Part shown: in pieces, positions 52,058-60,702 of the stretch
Layout of the letters: the number at the start of each line of letters is the position of its first letter
Position numbering within the stretch: position 1 is the stretch's first letter
Assembly (NCBI RefSeq): GCF_019511665.1
Contig: NZ_JAEUAW010000004.1
Location: 310,001-374,000, forward strand
From: Microbacterium jejuense
GTDB lineage: Bacteria; Actinomycetota; Actinomycetes; Actinomycetales; Microbacteriaceae
Reading direction: 5' to 3'
Length of the DNA stretch: 64,000 bases
Translations under genes and position numbers: made by a program
The notes under the pieces: generated by a model
Database searches by the model: none
What the model was told of the DNA's origin: nothing
The model's input: the letters and a program-made list of their open reading frames with translations, nothing else

Positions 52058-53737
52058 ATGATGATTCGAAACGCGAAGCGCCGCGCCGCGCTTCTCGCCG
52101 TCGCCGGGGCAGCGATCCTCGGCCTCGGCCTGTCGGGTTGTGCCGGTGGAGGCGGAGGCGACGACTCCTCCTCCGAAGGACGCACGCTGCGGGTCTGGGC
52201 CGGAAGCCAGACCCCGATCGAGGCGAACTTCAACCCGTTCTCACCGAGCGTGCTCCACGCCGCCCTCGGCCCCATCTACGAGCCGCTCTTCTTCTACAAC
52301 AAGACCGCCGACGAGGCGCCCTCGCCCATGCTCGGCGAGAGCTTCGAGTACAACGAGGACGGCACCGTCATCACGGTCACGCTCAAGGACGGCGTGAAGT
52401 GGAGCGACGGCGAGGACTTCACCGCCGCCGACGCTGCGTTCACGTTCAACTACGAGCCCAACCACCGGGACGGGCTCATCTCGGCGGAGGCGCCGGATGA
52501 CACGACGCTCGTCTTGACGTACGCGACGCCGCAGTACACCAACGAGTTCCAGATTCTCGGCACGACGTGGATGCTGCCCGAGCACATCTGGAAGGACGTC
52601 GACGACTACTCGACGTTCACCGACGAAGACCCGGTCGGCACCGGCCCGTACGTCGTCGACAAGGTGACGGATGCCTCGTACACGGTCGTCGCGAACGAGA
52701 ACTTCCGCGAGGAGGGCGTTCCCGCGATCAAGAAGGTGCAGTACATCGGCATCGACGCCAACCAGTCGGCGCAGGACCTGCTGACCGCCGGCAAGCTCGA
52801 CTGGACCGGCATGTTCGTGCCCAACCCCGACTCGGTCACCGACAAGGGCGTCATCAGCATGATCAACACGCCGCAGGACCCGACCGTCCTGTACACGTGC
52901 TCGAATGCCGAGCTCGGCTGCACCGGCCCGCAGACCGACGTCGCCGTCCGCCAGGCGCTGAACGTCGCGATCGACCGCGGCACCATCAAAGAGAAGGCGT
53001 TCGTCGGCCTCACCGGCGACATCTCGCCCGCCTTCACGCTCATGCCGCGCGACGCCAAGTGGCTCGCCGACCCGGCGAACGAGACGAGCCCGCAGTCGCC
53101 CGACGCCGCCGCCGCGGGAGAGATCCTCGAAGCCGCCGGCTACACGAAGGGCAGTGACGGCTTCTACGGCAAGGACGGCACGCCGATCGAGCTGAGCCTC
53201 GTCTCGGTGGACGGCTGGACCGACTACAACGACGCCGCGAAGCTCATCTCGGAGCAGGCCGCCGAGGCCGGCATCAAGGTCACCGCGTCGACGGTGCAGT
53301 GGCAGGAGTTCTCGGACGCGCGTCAGACCGGTCAGTACCAGCTGATCATGGGCGGCGTCATCGGCACCTCGGTCGCCGACCCGTTCCAGATCTACAAGGA
53401 CTGGTTCACCGGCGAGTCGACCTCGCAGGTCGGCCAGGAGGTCCCGACGGGCCGCTGGAACTTCAGCCGCTACGACAACCCGATCGTCAACGAGGCCGTG
53501 GCCGCTGCTGCCGCCACGAACGACGAGGCGGTCAAGAAGGAGGCGTACGCCAAGGTGCAGACCGAGATCGTGCGCGACCTGCCCTACATCCCGCTCGTCA
53601 TCAACGCCACCCAGACGTTCTACAACTCGAAGGACTTCACGGGCTGGCCGACCGAGGACGACCTGTACGCCTTCCCGCCCGCGTGGGGCTCGGTGGCGGC
53701 CGGCTACGTCCTCCAGCACCTGGAGCCGGTGAAGTAA
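52058..53737 (+). CDS. ABC importer solute-binding lipoprotein, family 5 (DppA/OppA-like)
   Basis: 559 aa. Lipoprotein signal: positively charged start, hydrophobic stretch and lipobox LSGC with C28 (C27 if ATG 52061 is used), then a glycine/serine/aspartate linker. The mature protein is an SBP_bac_5 fold that delivers peptides or oligosaccharides. GAGAGAAAG precedes the tandem ATGs. First gene of a five-gene importer; its TAA overlaps a mini-ORF ATG (TAATG). Confidence 0.9.
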   Translation: MMIRNAKRRAALLAVAGAAILGLGLSGCAGGGGGDDSSSEGRTLRVWAGSQTPIEANFNPFSPSVLHAALGPIYEPLFFYNKTADEAPSPMLGESFEYNEDGTVITVTLKDGVKWSDGEDFTAADAAFTFNYEPNHRDGLISAEAPDDTTLVLTYATPQYTNEFQILGTTWMLPEHIWKDVDDYSTFTDEDPVGTGPYVVDKVTDASYTVVANENFREEGVPAIKKVQYIGIDANQSAQDLLTAGKLDWTGMFVPNPDSVTDKGVISMINTPQDPTVLYTCSNAELGCTGPQTDVAVRQALNVAIDRGTIKEKAFVGLTGDISPAFTLMPRDAKWLADPANETSPQSPDAAAAGEILEAAGYTKGSDGFYGKDGTPIELSLVSVDGWTDYNDAAKLISEQAAEAGIKVTASTVQWQEFSDARQTGQYQLIMGGVIGTSVADPFQIYKDWFTGESTSQVGQEVPTGRWNFSRYDNPIVNEAVAAAAATNDEAVKKEAYAKVQTEIVRDLPYIPLVINATQTFYNSKDFTGWPTEDDLYAFPPAWGSVAAGYVLQHLEPVK

Positions 53738-53784
53738 TGCAGAACCGGGCAGAAGCCGCGGCACGGAGGAGCAGGCCGCAATGA
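53737..53784 (+). CDS. Putative 15-codon coupling mini-ORF
   Basis: MQNRAEAAARRSRPQ. Its ATG overlaps the stop of the binding-protein gene (TAATG) and its TGA overlaps the permease ATG (ATGA). Ribosomes could terminate and reinitiate through it. It also contains the permease's GGAGGAG site, so it may simply be chance. Confidence 0.3.
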   Translation: MQNRAEAAARRSRPQ

Positions 53785-54776
53785 AGTTCTATGCGCGGCG
53801 GATCGCGTTCTATGTGGTGACACTGTGGGCGACGATCTCCCTCAACTTCCTCCTGCCGAGGCTTCTGCCCGGCGACCCCGCCGACATCATGATCGCCAAG
53901 ATGCAGCGTGCCGGCGGGGAGATCAGCGAGACCCAGATCCGCAACATCAAGGCCCTCCTGGGGGGCACGGACCAGTCGATGTGGGAGCAGTACGTCAACT
54001 ACTGGAGCCGGCTGCTCCAGGGAGATCTGGGCATCTCCATCACGAAGTACCCGACCCCGGTGGTGGATCTCATCTCGGCGGCCCTGCCGTGGACCGTGAT
54101 CCTGGTCGGGCTCGCCACCGTCATCTCGTTCGTCCTGGGCATCGGCATCGGCGCGTGGGTCGGCTGGCGCCGCGGCACGTGGGTCGACCACCTGGTGCCC
54201 TTCACGACGGTGCTCCAGTCCATTCCGTACTTCTGGCTCGCCCTGGTCCTGGTGGCGATCTTCTCGGTCGCACTGGGGTGGTTCCCGATCATCGGCGGCT
54301 ACGACGTGTTCGAGTACCCCGACGGGCCGGAGTGGAGCTGGTCCTTCATCGGCAACGCGATCTACCACGGCTTCCTGCCCGCGCTGACGATCGTGATCAG
54401 CTCGGTCGGAGGGTGGCTGCTGGGCATGCGCAACATGATGGTGTCGACCGTCTCGGAGGACTACATCGTCACCGCGGAGGCGAAGGGTCTGAAGCCCATG
54501 CGCATCCTCCGCACGTACGCCACCCGCAACGCCGCCATCCCCTCGATCGCCGGCTTCAGCATCTCGCTCGGCTTCGTGGTCGCCGGCTCCATCGTCATGG
54601 AGCAGGTGTTCACCTACCCGGGCGTCGGCAAGCTGATGATCCAGTCCGTGCAGAACAGCGACTACGCGCTCATGCAGGGCGTGTTCCTGGTGATCACGAT
54701 CGCCGTGCTCGCGGCGAACTTCATCATGGACCTCGTCTACGGATTCATCGACCCGAGGGCGCGCCACAATGTCTGA
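53781..54776 (+). CDS. ABC importer permease, DppB-like
   Basis: 331 aa, six predicted transmembrane helices, the first at residues about 9-29. The inner-membrane coupling motif is EAKGLKPMRILRTYATRNAAIP near residues 234-255. Works with the next permease. GGAGGAG lies about 10 nt upstream. Overlaps the next gene by 8 nt. Confidence 0.92.
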   Translation: MKFYARRIAFYVVTLWATISLNFLLPRLLPGDPADIMIAKMQRAGGEISETQIRNIKALLGGTDQSMWEQYVNYWSRLLQGDLGISITKYPTPVVDLISAALPWTVILVGLATVISFVLGIGIGAWVGWRRGTWVDHLVPFTTVLQSIPYFWLALVLVAIFSVALGWFPIIGGYDVFEYPDGPEWSWSFIGNAIYHGFLPALTIVISSVGGWLLGMRNMMVSTVSEDYIVTAEAKGLKPMRILRTYATRNAAIPSIAGFSISLGFVVAGSIVMEQVFTYPGVGKLMIQSVQNSDYALMQGVFLVITIAVLAANFIMDLVYGFIDPRARHNV

Positions 54777-55878
54777 GGAAACCGAAGTGACCGACCCGCT
54801 CACCTCCGAGCCCGCCGTCGACGAGCCTGGTGTTGAAGAGCCGCAGACGCTGTCGGACCGCACCATCGATCCCGCGATCATCGCGCCGGGCGCCATCATG
54901 ACGCCGCCTGCGACCGTCGACATCGTGACCGCCCGCGACGAGGCGCGCGCCGCGCGCCGGGGCATCCGTCAGCTCCTGCCGCGCATGTCGCTCAAGCTCG
55001 CGATCGGCCTCGTGATCGTCGTCGGCATCGTGCTGTTCGCGATCATCGCGCCGATCTTCGCGCAGGACCCCCGCGACTCCGACAACCCCGCCCTCCAGCC
55101 GCCGAGCCCGGAGCACATCCTCGGCACGACCAAGCTCGGCTACGACGTCTTCGCGCAGCTCGCCACCGGCGCGCAGGGCTCGCTCATGGTCGGCTTCATC
55201 GCCGGCCTCATCGCGCTCGTGCTGTCGCTGATCTTCGGCATCGTCGCCGGGTACAAGGGCGGCTGGTGGGACGAGATCCTGTCGCTGTTCACCAACATCA
55301 TGCTGGTGATCCCCGGCCTGCCGCTCGTGATGGTGATCTCCAGCTACATGCCGGTCCGCAGCTGGCTCTTCATCGCCCTTGTGCTCGGCATCACCGGATG
55401 GGCCGGATCCGCCGTCGTGCTGCGGGCGCAGTCGCGGTCGCTGCGCTCACGCGACTACGTGGCGGCCAGCCGCGTCGCGGGAGAGAAGACCGGCCGCATC
55501 ATCGCCGTCGAGATCCTCCCCAATCTGCTGCCGCTGCTGACCGCGCAGTTCCTCTTCGCCATCATCTTCGCCATCCTCGGCGAGGCGGGCCTGTCGTACC
55601 TCGGCCTCGGGCCGACCGGTTCGATCACGTGGGGCACGATGCTCAACGACGCCCAGAGCGGGCAGGCGCTGGGGACCGGGGCCTGGTGGTGGTTCGTGCC
55701 GCCGGGGGTGATGATCGCGCTCCTGGGCGCCGGGCTGTCGCTCATCAACTTCTCGATCGACGAGATCATCAACCCGAAACTTCGGCTGGCGCCTCAGAAC
55801 GCCCGCCGCGTGCGCCAGGCCCAGCGCGCCGGGCGCGGCGTCGAGACCGCCCACACCGCGAACGGAGCAGAGGCATGA
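54769..55878 (+). CDS. ABC importer permease, DppC-like
   Basis: 369 aa. A cytoplasmic N-terminal extension of about 75 acidic/polar residues precedes the first helix (about 78-98), followed by five more helices and the coupling motif ASRVAGEKTGRIIAVEILPN. The extension is longer than usual for DppC. Overlaps its upstream partner by 8 nt and the following ATPase gene by 4 nt. Confidence 0.92.
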   Translation: MSEETEVTDPLTSEPAVDEPGVEEPQTLSDRTIDPAIIAPGAIMTPPATVDIVTARDEARAARRGIRQLLPRMSLKLAIGLVIVVGIVLFAIIAPIFAQDPRDSDNPALQPPSPEHILGTTKLGYDVFAQLATGAQGSLMVGFIAGLIALVLSLIFGIVAGYKGGWWDEILSLFTNIMLVIPGLPLVMVISSYMPVRSWLFIALVLGITGWAGSAVVLRAQSRSLRSRDYVAASRVAGEKTGRIIAVEILPNLLPLLTAQFLFAIIFAILGEAGLSYLGLGPTGSITWGTMLNDAQSGQALGTGAWWWFVPPGVMIALLGAGLSLINFSIDEIINPKLRLAPQNARRVRQAQRAGRGVETAHTANGAEA

Positions 55879-56765
55879 CGGGCGAAGTCGTTCTCACGGC
55901 GACCAACGTGTCGATCGAGTACGAGGTCGATCCGCCGGTGAAGGCGGTGCGGAACGTGTCGCTGACACTGAACCGCGGCGAGATCCTGGGTCTGGCGGGG
56001 GAGTCGGGATGCGGCAAGACGACGCTCGCGTACGGCATCAACCGGCTGCTCAAGCCGCCGGCGCTGATGACGGCCGGCGAGGTCGTGTTCCACGACCGCT
56101 CGGGCGGGGACATCGACGTCGTCGCGCTCGCCGACGAAGAGCTCCGCCGCTTCCGCTGGGACAAGGTGTCGATGGTGTTCCAGGGCGCCATGAACTCGCT
56201 GAACCCGGTCATCAACATCCGGGCGCAGCTGTTCGACGTGTTCACGACGCATCGTCCCGAGATGTCGAAGCGGCAGAAGCAGCAGCGCAGCGAGGAGCTC
56301 CTGGAGCTCGTCGGCGTCGACCCCAAGCGGCTGTCGAGCTTTCCGCACGAGCTGTCGGGCGGCATGCGCCAGCGCGTCATGATCGCGATGGCGCTCGCGC
56401 TGGATCCGCAGGTCATGATCATGGACGAGCCGACGACGGCACTGGACGTCGTCGTGCAGCGCGGCATCATCCGCGAGATCATGCGGCTGCGCGAGAAGCT
56501 CGGGTTCGCCGTCATCTTCATCACCCACGACCTGCCGATGCTGATCGAGATCAGCGATCGCATCGCGGTGATGCTGCAGGGCGAGATCGTCGAGCTCGGC
56601 ATGGCCACCGACGTCTACCGCCGTCCGCAGCACGAGTACACCAAGAAGCTGCTGTCGAGCTTCCCGAGCCTGCGCGGCGAACGGGGCGACTTCGTGCGCA
56701 CCGGCACCCAGTCCGTCGCGTCGGCGCTCGAGGCGCAGGCCGCTGTCGAAGGAGGTGCGGCATGA
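55875..56765 (+). CDS. ABC importer ATPase, DppD-like
   Basis: 296 aa from ATG 55875 (ATGA overlap with the permease). Walker A GESGCGKTT (residues about 42-50), signature LSGGMRQRV, Walker B VMIMDEPTTALD, H-loop FITHDLP. The C-terminal oligopeptide/dipeptide-type extension is present, though without the cysteine pattern of the Fe-S-containing members. Pairs with the next ATPase as a heterodimer. Confidence 0.92.
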   Translation: MTGEVVLTATNVSIEYEVDPPVKAVRNVSLTLNRGEILGLAGESGCGKTTLAYGINRLLKPPALMTAGEVVFHDRSGGDIDVVALADEELRRFRWDKVSMVFQGAMNSLNPVINIRAQLFDVFTTHRPEMSKRQKQQRSEELLELVGVDPKRLSSFPHELSGGMRQRVMIAMALALDPQVMIMDEPTTALDVVVQRGIIREIMRLREKLGFAVIFITHDLPMLIEISDRIAVMLQGEIVELGMATDVYRRPQHEYTKKLLSSFPSLRGERGDFVRTGTQSVASALEAQAAVEGGAA

Positions 56766-57622
56766 CCGCCCACCCTGTCGCTCCCGTGTCGCGCACGCTG
56801 GAGGCCCGCAACCTGGTGAAGGATTTCCGGCTGCGCAACGGCCTGAGGTTCTCGACCCTCCACGCCGTGAAGGACGTCTCGTTCACGCTCGAGGCGGGGC
56901 GCACGATCGCCCTGGTCGGCGAGTCCGGATCGGGCAAATCGACGATCGCGAGGATGCTCGCCCGGCTCGAGACGCCCACGAGCGGCCAGATCCTCCTCGA
57001 CGGCAAGCCGATCGGGGGCGGACGGTCGGTGGCCGCGTACCGCGGCGACGTGCAGATGGTGTTCCAGGATCCGTTCGCATCGCTGAACCCGTTCCACTCC
57101 ATCGCCCACCACCTGGAACGCCCGCTCAAGATCCACAACCCGGGGATCGGCCGCGTCGAGCTGCGGCGTCGCGTGCTCGAGCTGCTCGACCGCGTGCGGC
57201 TGGTGCCGAGCGACCGCATGGCCGAGCGCCGGCCTCACGAGCTCTCGGGCGGCCAGCGTCAGCGTGTCGCGATCGCCCGGGCGCTCGCGCCCGGCGCGCA
57301 GTTCATCATCGCCGACGAGCCCGTGTCGATGCTCGACGTGTCGATCCGGCTGGGCGTGCTGAACCTGCTCGCGCAGCTGCAGCGCGAAGATCACCTGGGA
57401 GTGCTGTACATCACGCACGACCTCGCGACCGCGCGCCACTTCTCCGACGAGATCCTGGTGATGTACCACGGCGACATCGTCGAGCGCGGCCCCGCCGATC
57501 ACGTCATCCTGAATCCGCAGCACGAGTACACCCGCACGCTGCTGGGTGCGGCGCCGGACCCCGAGAACCAGGGGATGCTGCGCGACGAGGTCCGCAGGGA
57601 GCTCGCTGCGGACCGTCTCTGA
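56762..57622 (+). CDS. ABC importer ATPase, DppF-like
   Basis: 286 aa from ATG 56762 (ATGA overlap). Walker A GESGSGKST, signature LSGGQRQRV, Walker B FIIADEPVSMLD (Ser-Met where many have TAL), H-loop YITHDLA. Last gene of the importer operon. Substrate (peptide or oligosaccharide) is not evident from the ATPases. Confidence 0.92.
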   Translation: MTAHPVAPVSRTLEARNLVKDFRLRNGLRFSTLHAVKDVSFTLEAGRTIALVGESGSGKSTIARMLARLETPTSGQILLDGKPIGGGRSVAAYRGDVQMVFQDPFASLNPFHSIAHHLERPLKIHNPGIGRVELRRRVLELLDRVRLVPSDRMAERRPHELSGGQRQRVAIARALAPGAQFIIADEPVSMLDVSIRLGVLNLLAQLQREDHLGVLYITHDLATARHFSDEILVMYHGDIVERGPADHVILNPQHEYTRTLLGAAPDPENQGMLRDEVRRELAADRL

Positions 57623-57690
57623 GCGGCGGGTCGCGGTCGTCTCCCAGGCTCCCTGCGTAGCCTGGCGGGACGGTTCGGCCACGCGAAGGG

Positions 57691-58869
57691 ATGGGCATGA
57701 TCGTCGTCGACGTGATCGTCGTCCTGATCCTGGTCGGGGCCGTGGCCGCCGGCATCCAGCGCGGTTTCTTCGCGAGCATCGGCGCGCTGGCAGGGCTCGC
57801 CGCCGGTGCGGTCGCCGCGTTCTGGCTGACGCCGCTCGTCGGCACCTGGGTGCCCTCGCCGGTGTGGCGCGGTCCTGCGCTGCTGGTGACCGCGATCGGT
57901 CTCGTCGCCCTCGGCGCGGCCGCGGGAGCGGCGCTCGGCGCCGTGCTGCGGTCCGGCGCCGACCGCCTGAAGCTCGGCGGCGTGGAGCGCGCACTGGGCG
58001 GGATCGCCTCCGTGCTGGCCGCCGGACTCGCGCTCGCCCTGGTCGCCCCCGCCATCGCGGTCGCCGGCATCCCGGTCGTGTCGTCGGCCGTGGCCTCGTC
58101 GACCGTGCTGCGCGGCATCGAGGCGGCCACGCCCGACCCCGTCGCCGCGGCCCTGGCCGAGCTGCGGGGTGCGGTCCTCGACGACGGGCTTCCGGGCCTG
58201 GGCACACTGCTGGCGCCGGGGACCGTCGAGCCGGCACCGCCCGTGGCACTCGACGACCCCGCGCTGCAGACCGCGGCGGCATCGGTCGCCCGCGTGTCGG
58301 GCAACGCCTACGCGTGCGGACGCGGCTCCAGCGGCACCGGCTTCGTGATCGCCGACGACCGCGTCGTCACGAACGCCCACGTGGTCGCGGGCGTCGACAC
58401 GCCGGTCGTCGAGCTGCCGGGCGTCGCCGCGCGCGAGGGACGCGTGGTGTACTTCGACCCGATCGACGACCTCGCGGTGATCGCGGTGGATGACCTCGAT
58501 GCCCGGCCGCTGCCGTTCTCGACGACGCTGCCGGCGGGCGCCGCCGCGGTCGTCCAGGGCTACCCGTACGGCGGCCCCTTCACCATGGTGTCGGCCGGCG
58601 TGCGCTCGGTCGGCACCGCGACGGTGCCCGATGTCTACGAGTCGTCGTGGAACCCGCGCGAGATCTACGCGCTCGACGCCGAGGTGCGGCCGGGCAACTC
58701 GGGCGGCCCGCTGCTGACGGCCGACGGCTCGGTGGCCGGTGTCGTGTTCGCACGCGCGGAGGACGACCCTCAGCTCGGCTACGCGATGACGATGGCCGAG
58801 CTCACCCCGGTGGCCGCGCAGGCGCCCCAGCTCACCGACCGCGTGTCGTCGGGGCGCTGCACCGACTGA
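57691..58869 (+). CDS. MarP-like membrane serine protease (CvpA domain plus trypsin-like domain)
   Basis: 392 aa. N-terminal CvpA-like domain with four transmembrane helices (residues about 5-130), a linker, then an extracytoplasmic chymotrypsin-fold protease: H230 (TNAHVVAG), D259 or D260 (DPIDDLAVIAV), S337 (RPGNSGGP). Cysteines C209 and C390 match the disulfide known to be needed for mycobacterial MarP (Rv3671c), which maintains internal pH in acid. ATG 57697, with GAAGGG 6 nt upstream, is an equally good start. Confidence 0.88.
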   Translation: MGMIVVDVIVVLILVGAVAAGIQRGFFASIGALAGLAAGAVAAFWLTPLVGTWVPSPVWRGPALLVTAIGLVALGAAAGAALGAVLRSGADRLKLGGVERALGGIASVLAAGLALALVAPAIAVAGIPVVSSAVASSTVLRGIEAATPDPVAAALAELRGAVLDDGLPGLGTLLAPGTVEPAPPVALDDPALQTAAASVARVSGNAYACGRGSSGTGFVIADDRVVTNAHVVAGVDTPVVELPGVAAREGRVVYFDPIDDLAVIAVDDLDARPLPFSTTLPAGAAAVVQGYPYGGPFTMVSAGVRSVGTATVPDVYESSWNPREIYALDAEVRPGNSGGPLLTADGSVAGVVFARAEDDPQLGYAMTMAELTPVAAQAPQLTDRVSSGRCTD

Positions 58870-58900
58870 CGTCGCTGCCTCGATCCGGTGGCCCGCCGGG

Positions 58901-58906
58901 TATGCT
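58901..58906 (+). promoter_or_regulatory. Promoter -10 of the gcv operon
   Basis: TATGCT, a good -10 hexamer about 30 nt before the riboswitch; the -35 is weak. Confidence 0.5.
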
Positions 58907-58937
58907 GGCTCCGCAAGTCAACACACGGCCCCTCACC

Positions 58938-59128
58938 CGGGCGGGAGAGCCTCGGCAGCGCGATCGTCGAGCACCGAAGGAGCAAGCCTCCCCGCCAATC
59001 TCTCAGGTACGCGTACCGTTCGGGCTGGCCGACTCTGAAAAGCGATCCGTGCACCGCGGATCCGCCGACGGTGAAAGTCCGCACCCCTCGGGACGGGCGA
59101 AGCTCTCAGGCCTATGACAGAGGGGGAG
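58938..59128 (+). promoter_or_regulatory. Tandem glycine riboswitch
   Basis: Two adjacent gcvT-type aptamers: the first at about 58938-59030 (GGGAGAGCC ... CCGAAGGAGCAAGC ... AATCTCTCAGG), the second at about 59031-59128 (CTCTGAAAAG ... GACGGTGAAAGTCC ... AGCTCTCAGGCC ... GACAGAGG). The order and spacing match the known glycine riboswitch upstream of gcv operons, which turns expression on when glycine is high. Confidence 0.9.
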
Positions 59129-59177
59129 TTCTACAGACGTCGACAGGCGTCTGCCCGCCCACGACCGGGAGAACTCG

Positions 59178-60290
59178 ATGACAGACCTCCGCACCACCGC
59201 CCTGCACGACCGCCATGAGGCGCTCGGCGCCTCGTTCACCGACTTCGGCGGCTGGCTCATGCCGGTGCGCTACACGTCCGATCTCGCCGAGCACCACGCG
59301 GTGCGCACTGCCGCGGGGCTGTTCGACATCTCGCACATGGCGGAGTTCGAGGTGGCCGGCGCGGACGCCGGCAGGTTCCTGGACTTCGCGCTGGCGGGGG
59401 CGATCTCGCCCATGCGCGTCGGCAAGGCCAAGTACTCGCTCGTCCTCGCGGAGTCGGGCGGCATCGTCGACGACGTCATCGTCTACCGGCGCGCCGACGA
59501 CCGCTTCCTCGTGATCGCGAACGCGGGAAACCGGGATGCCGTCGCCGCGGCGTTCACGGACCGTGTCGCCGGCTTCGACGCCGAGGTCGTCGACAGCACC
59601 GACGCCTCCTCGCTCATCGCCGTGCAGGGGCCCGTCGCCCGCTCGGTCGTCGAGGCCACCGCGGGCATCGCCGGCGTGCAGCCGGCCTTCGCCGACCTGG
59701 GCTACTACGCGTGGTCGGAGGGCGCCTTCGAGGGCACGCCGCTGTTCGTCGCACGCACCGGCTACACCGGAGAGGACGGCTTCGAGCTGCTCGTCCCGAA
59801 CGAGTCCGCCCCCGCACTGTGGGACGCCCTGCTGGCCGCCGGTGCGCCGCTCGGCCTCGTGCCCGCGGGCCTCGCCGCGCGCGACACGCTGCGCCTGGAG
59901 GCGGGCATGCCGCTGTACGGCCACGAGCTGTCGCTCGACATCGTGCCGGCGCAGGCCGGTCTCGGTCGCGTGGTCGCCGCAGACAAGCCGGACTTCGTCG
60001 GCAAGGCGGCGCTCGCCGCGGTCGTGGCGCCCGATGCGCCGGTCCTCGTGGGCCTCGTCGCCGAGGGCAGGCGCGCCGGACGAGCGGGCTACGCCGTGGT
60101 GGACGGCGACGGCCGGACCGTCGGCGAGATCACCAGCGGCGCGCTGAGCCCGACGCTGGGGCATCCCATCGCCATGGCCTTCGTGTCGCCGTCCTCGAGC
60201 GCCGCCGGCACGCCCCTGTTCATCGACGTTCGCGGCACCCGCATCCCCGCGACCGTGACCGCTCTGCCGTTCTACCAGCGCGCGCGCTGA
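59178..60290 (+). CDS. gcvT: Glycine cleavage system T protein (aminomethyltransferase)
   Basis: 370 aa. Transfers the methylene group from lipoyl-bound aminomethyl on GcvH to tetrahydrofolate, releasing ammonia. N-terminal [18 protein letters not shown], folate-site [12 protein letters not shown], and [16 protein letters not shown] precedes the ATG. First gene under the glycine riboswitch. Confidence 0.96.
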   Translation: MTDLRTTALHDRHEALGASFTDFGGWLMPVRYTSDLAEHHAVRTAAGLFDISHMAEFEVAGADAGRFLDFALAGAISPMRVGKAKYSLVLAESGGIVDDVIVYRRADDRFLVIANAGNRDAVAAAFTDRVAGFDAEVVDSTDASSLIAVQGPVARSVVEATAGIAGVQPAFADLGYYAWSEGAFEGTPLFVARTGYTGEDGFELLVPNESAPALWDALLAAGAPLGLVPAGLAARDTLRLEAGMPLYGHELSLDIVPAQAGLGRVVAADKPDFVGKAALAAVVAPDAPVLVGLVAEGRRAGRAGYAVVDGDGRTVGEITSGALSPTLGHPIAMAFVSPSSSAAGTPLFIDVRGTRIPATVTALPFYQRAR

Positions 60291-60318
60291 CCGACCCGAC
60301 CGCACACCGGAGGAACCC

Positions 60319-60702
60319 ATGACCGACCTGACCGCCCTCAAGTACACCGCCGAGCACGAGTGGATCGCCCTGGACGGCGACACCGCGACCGTCGGCATCA
60401 CCGAGTACGCCGCCGACAAGCTCGGCGACGTCGTGTTCGTGGAGCTCCCCGCCGTCGGCACCGCGGTGACCGCGGCGACCGTCGTCGGCGAGATCGAGTC
60501 GACCAAGTCGGTCGGCGAGCTCTTCGCCCCGCTCGACGGCGAGGTCATCGCCGTCAACGACGCCGTGGTCGACGACCCCTCGCTCGTGAACGCCGACCCG
60601 TTCGGCGCGGGCTGGCTCGTCAAGCTCACCGTCGACCCCGCCGCCGTGGACGGTCTGCTCGACCGCGACGCCTACATCGCGCTCACGGGCGGCGCCGAAT
60701 GA
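60319..60702 (+). CDS. gcvH: Glycine cleavage system H protein
   Basis: 127 aa lipoyl carrier. Lipoylated lysine K63 in [16 protein letters not shown]-terminal [10 protein letters not shown]. Shuttles the aminomethyl group between GcvP and GcvT. GGAGGAA lies about 5 nt before the ATG; the stop overlaps the gcvP start (ATGA). Confidence 0.96.
   Translation: MTDLTALKYTAEHEWIALDGDTATVGITEYAADKLGDVVFVELPAVGTAVTAATVVGEIESTKSVGELFAPLDGEVIAVNDAVVDDPSLVNADPFGAGWLVKLTVDPAAVDGLLDRDAYIALTGGAE

Noticed and set aside
58938-59177. Short open frames inside the gcv leader.
   Set aside because: The region folds as the tandem glycine riboswitch; the frames are incidental.
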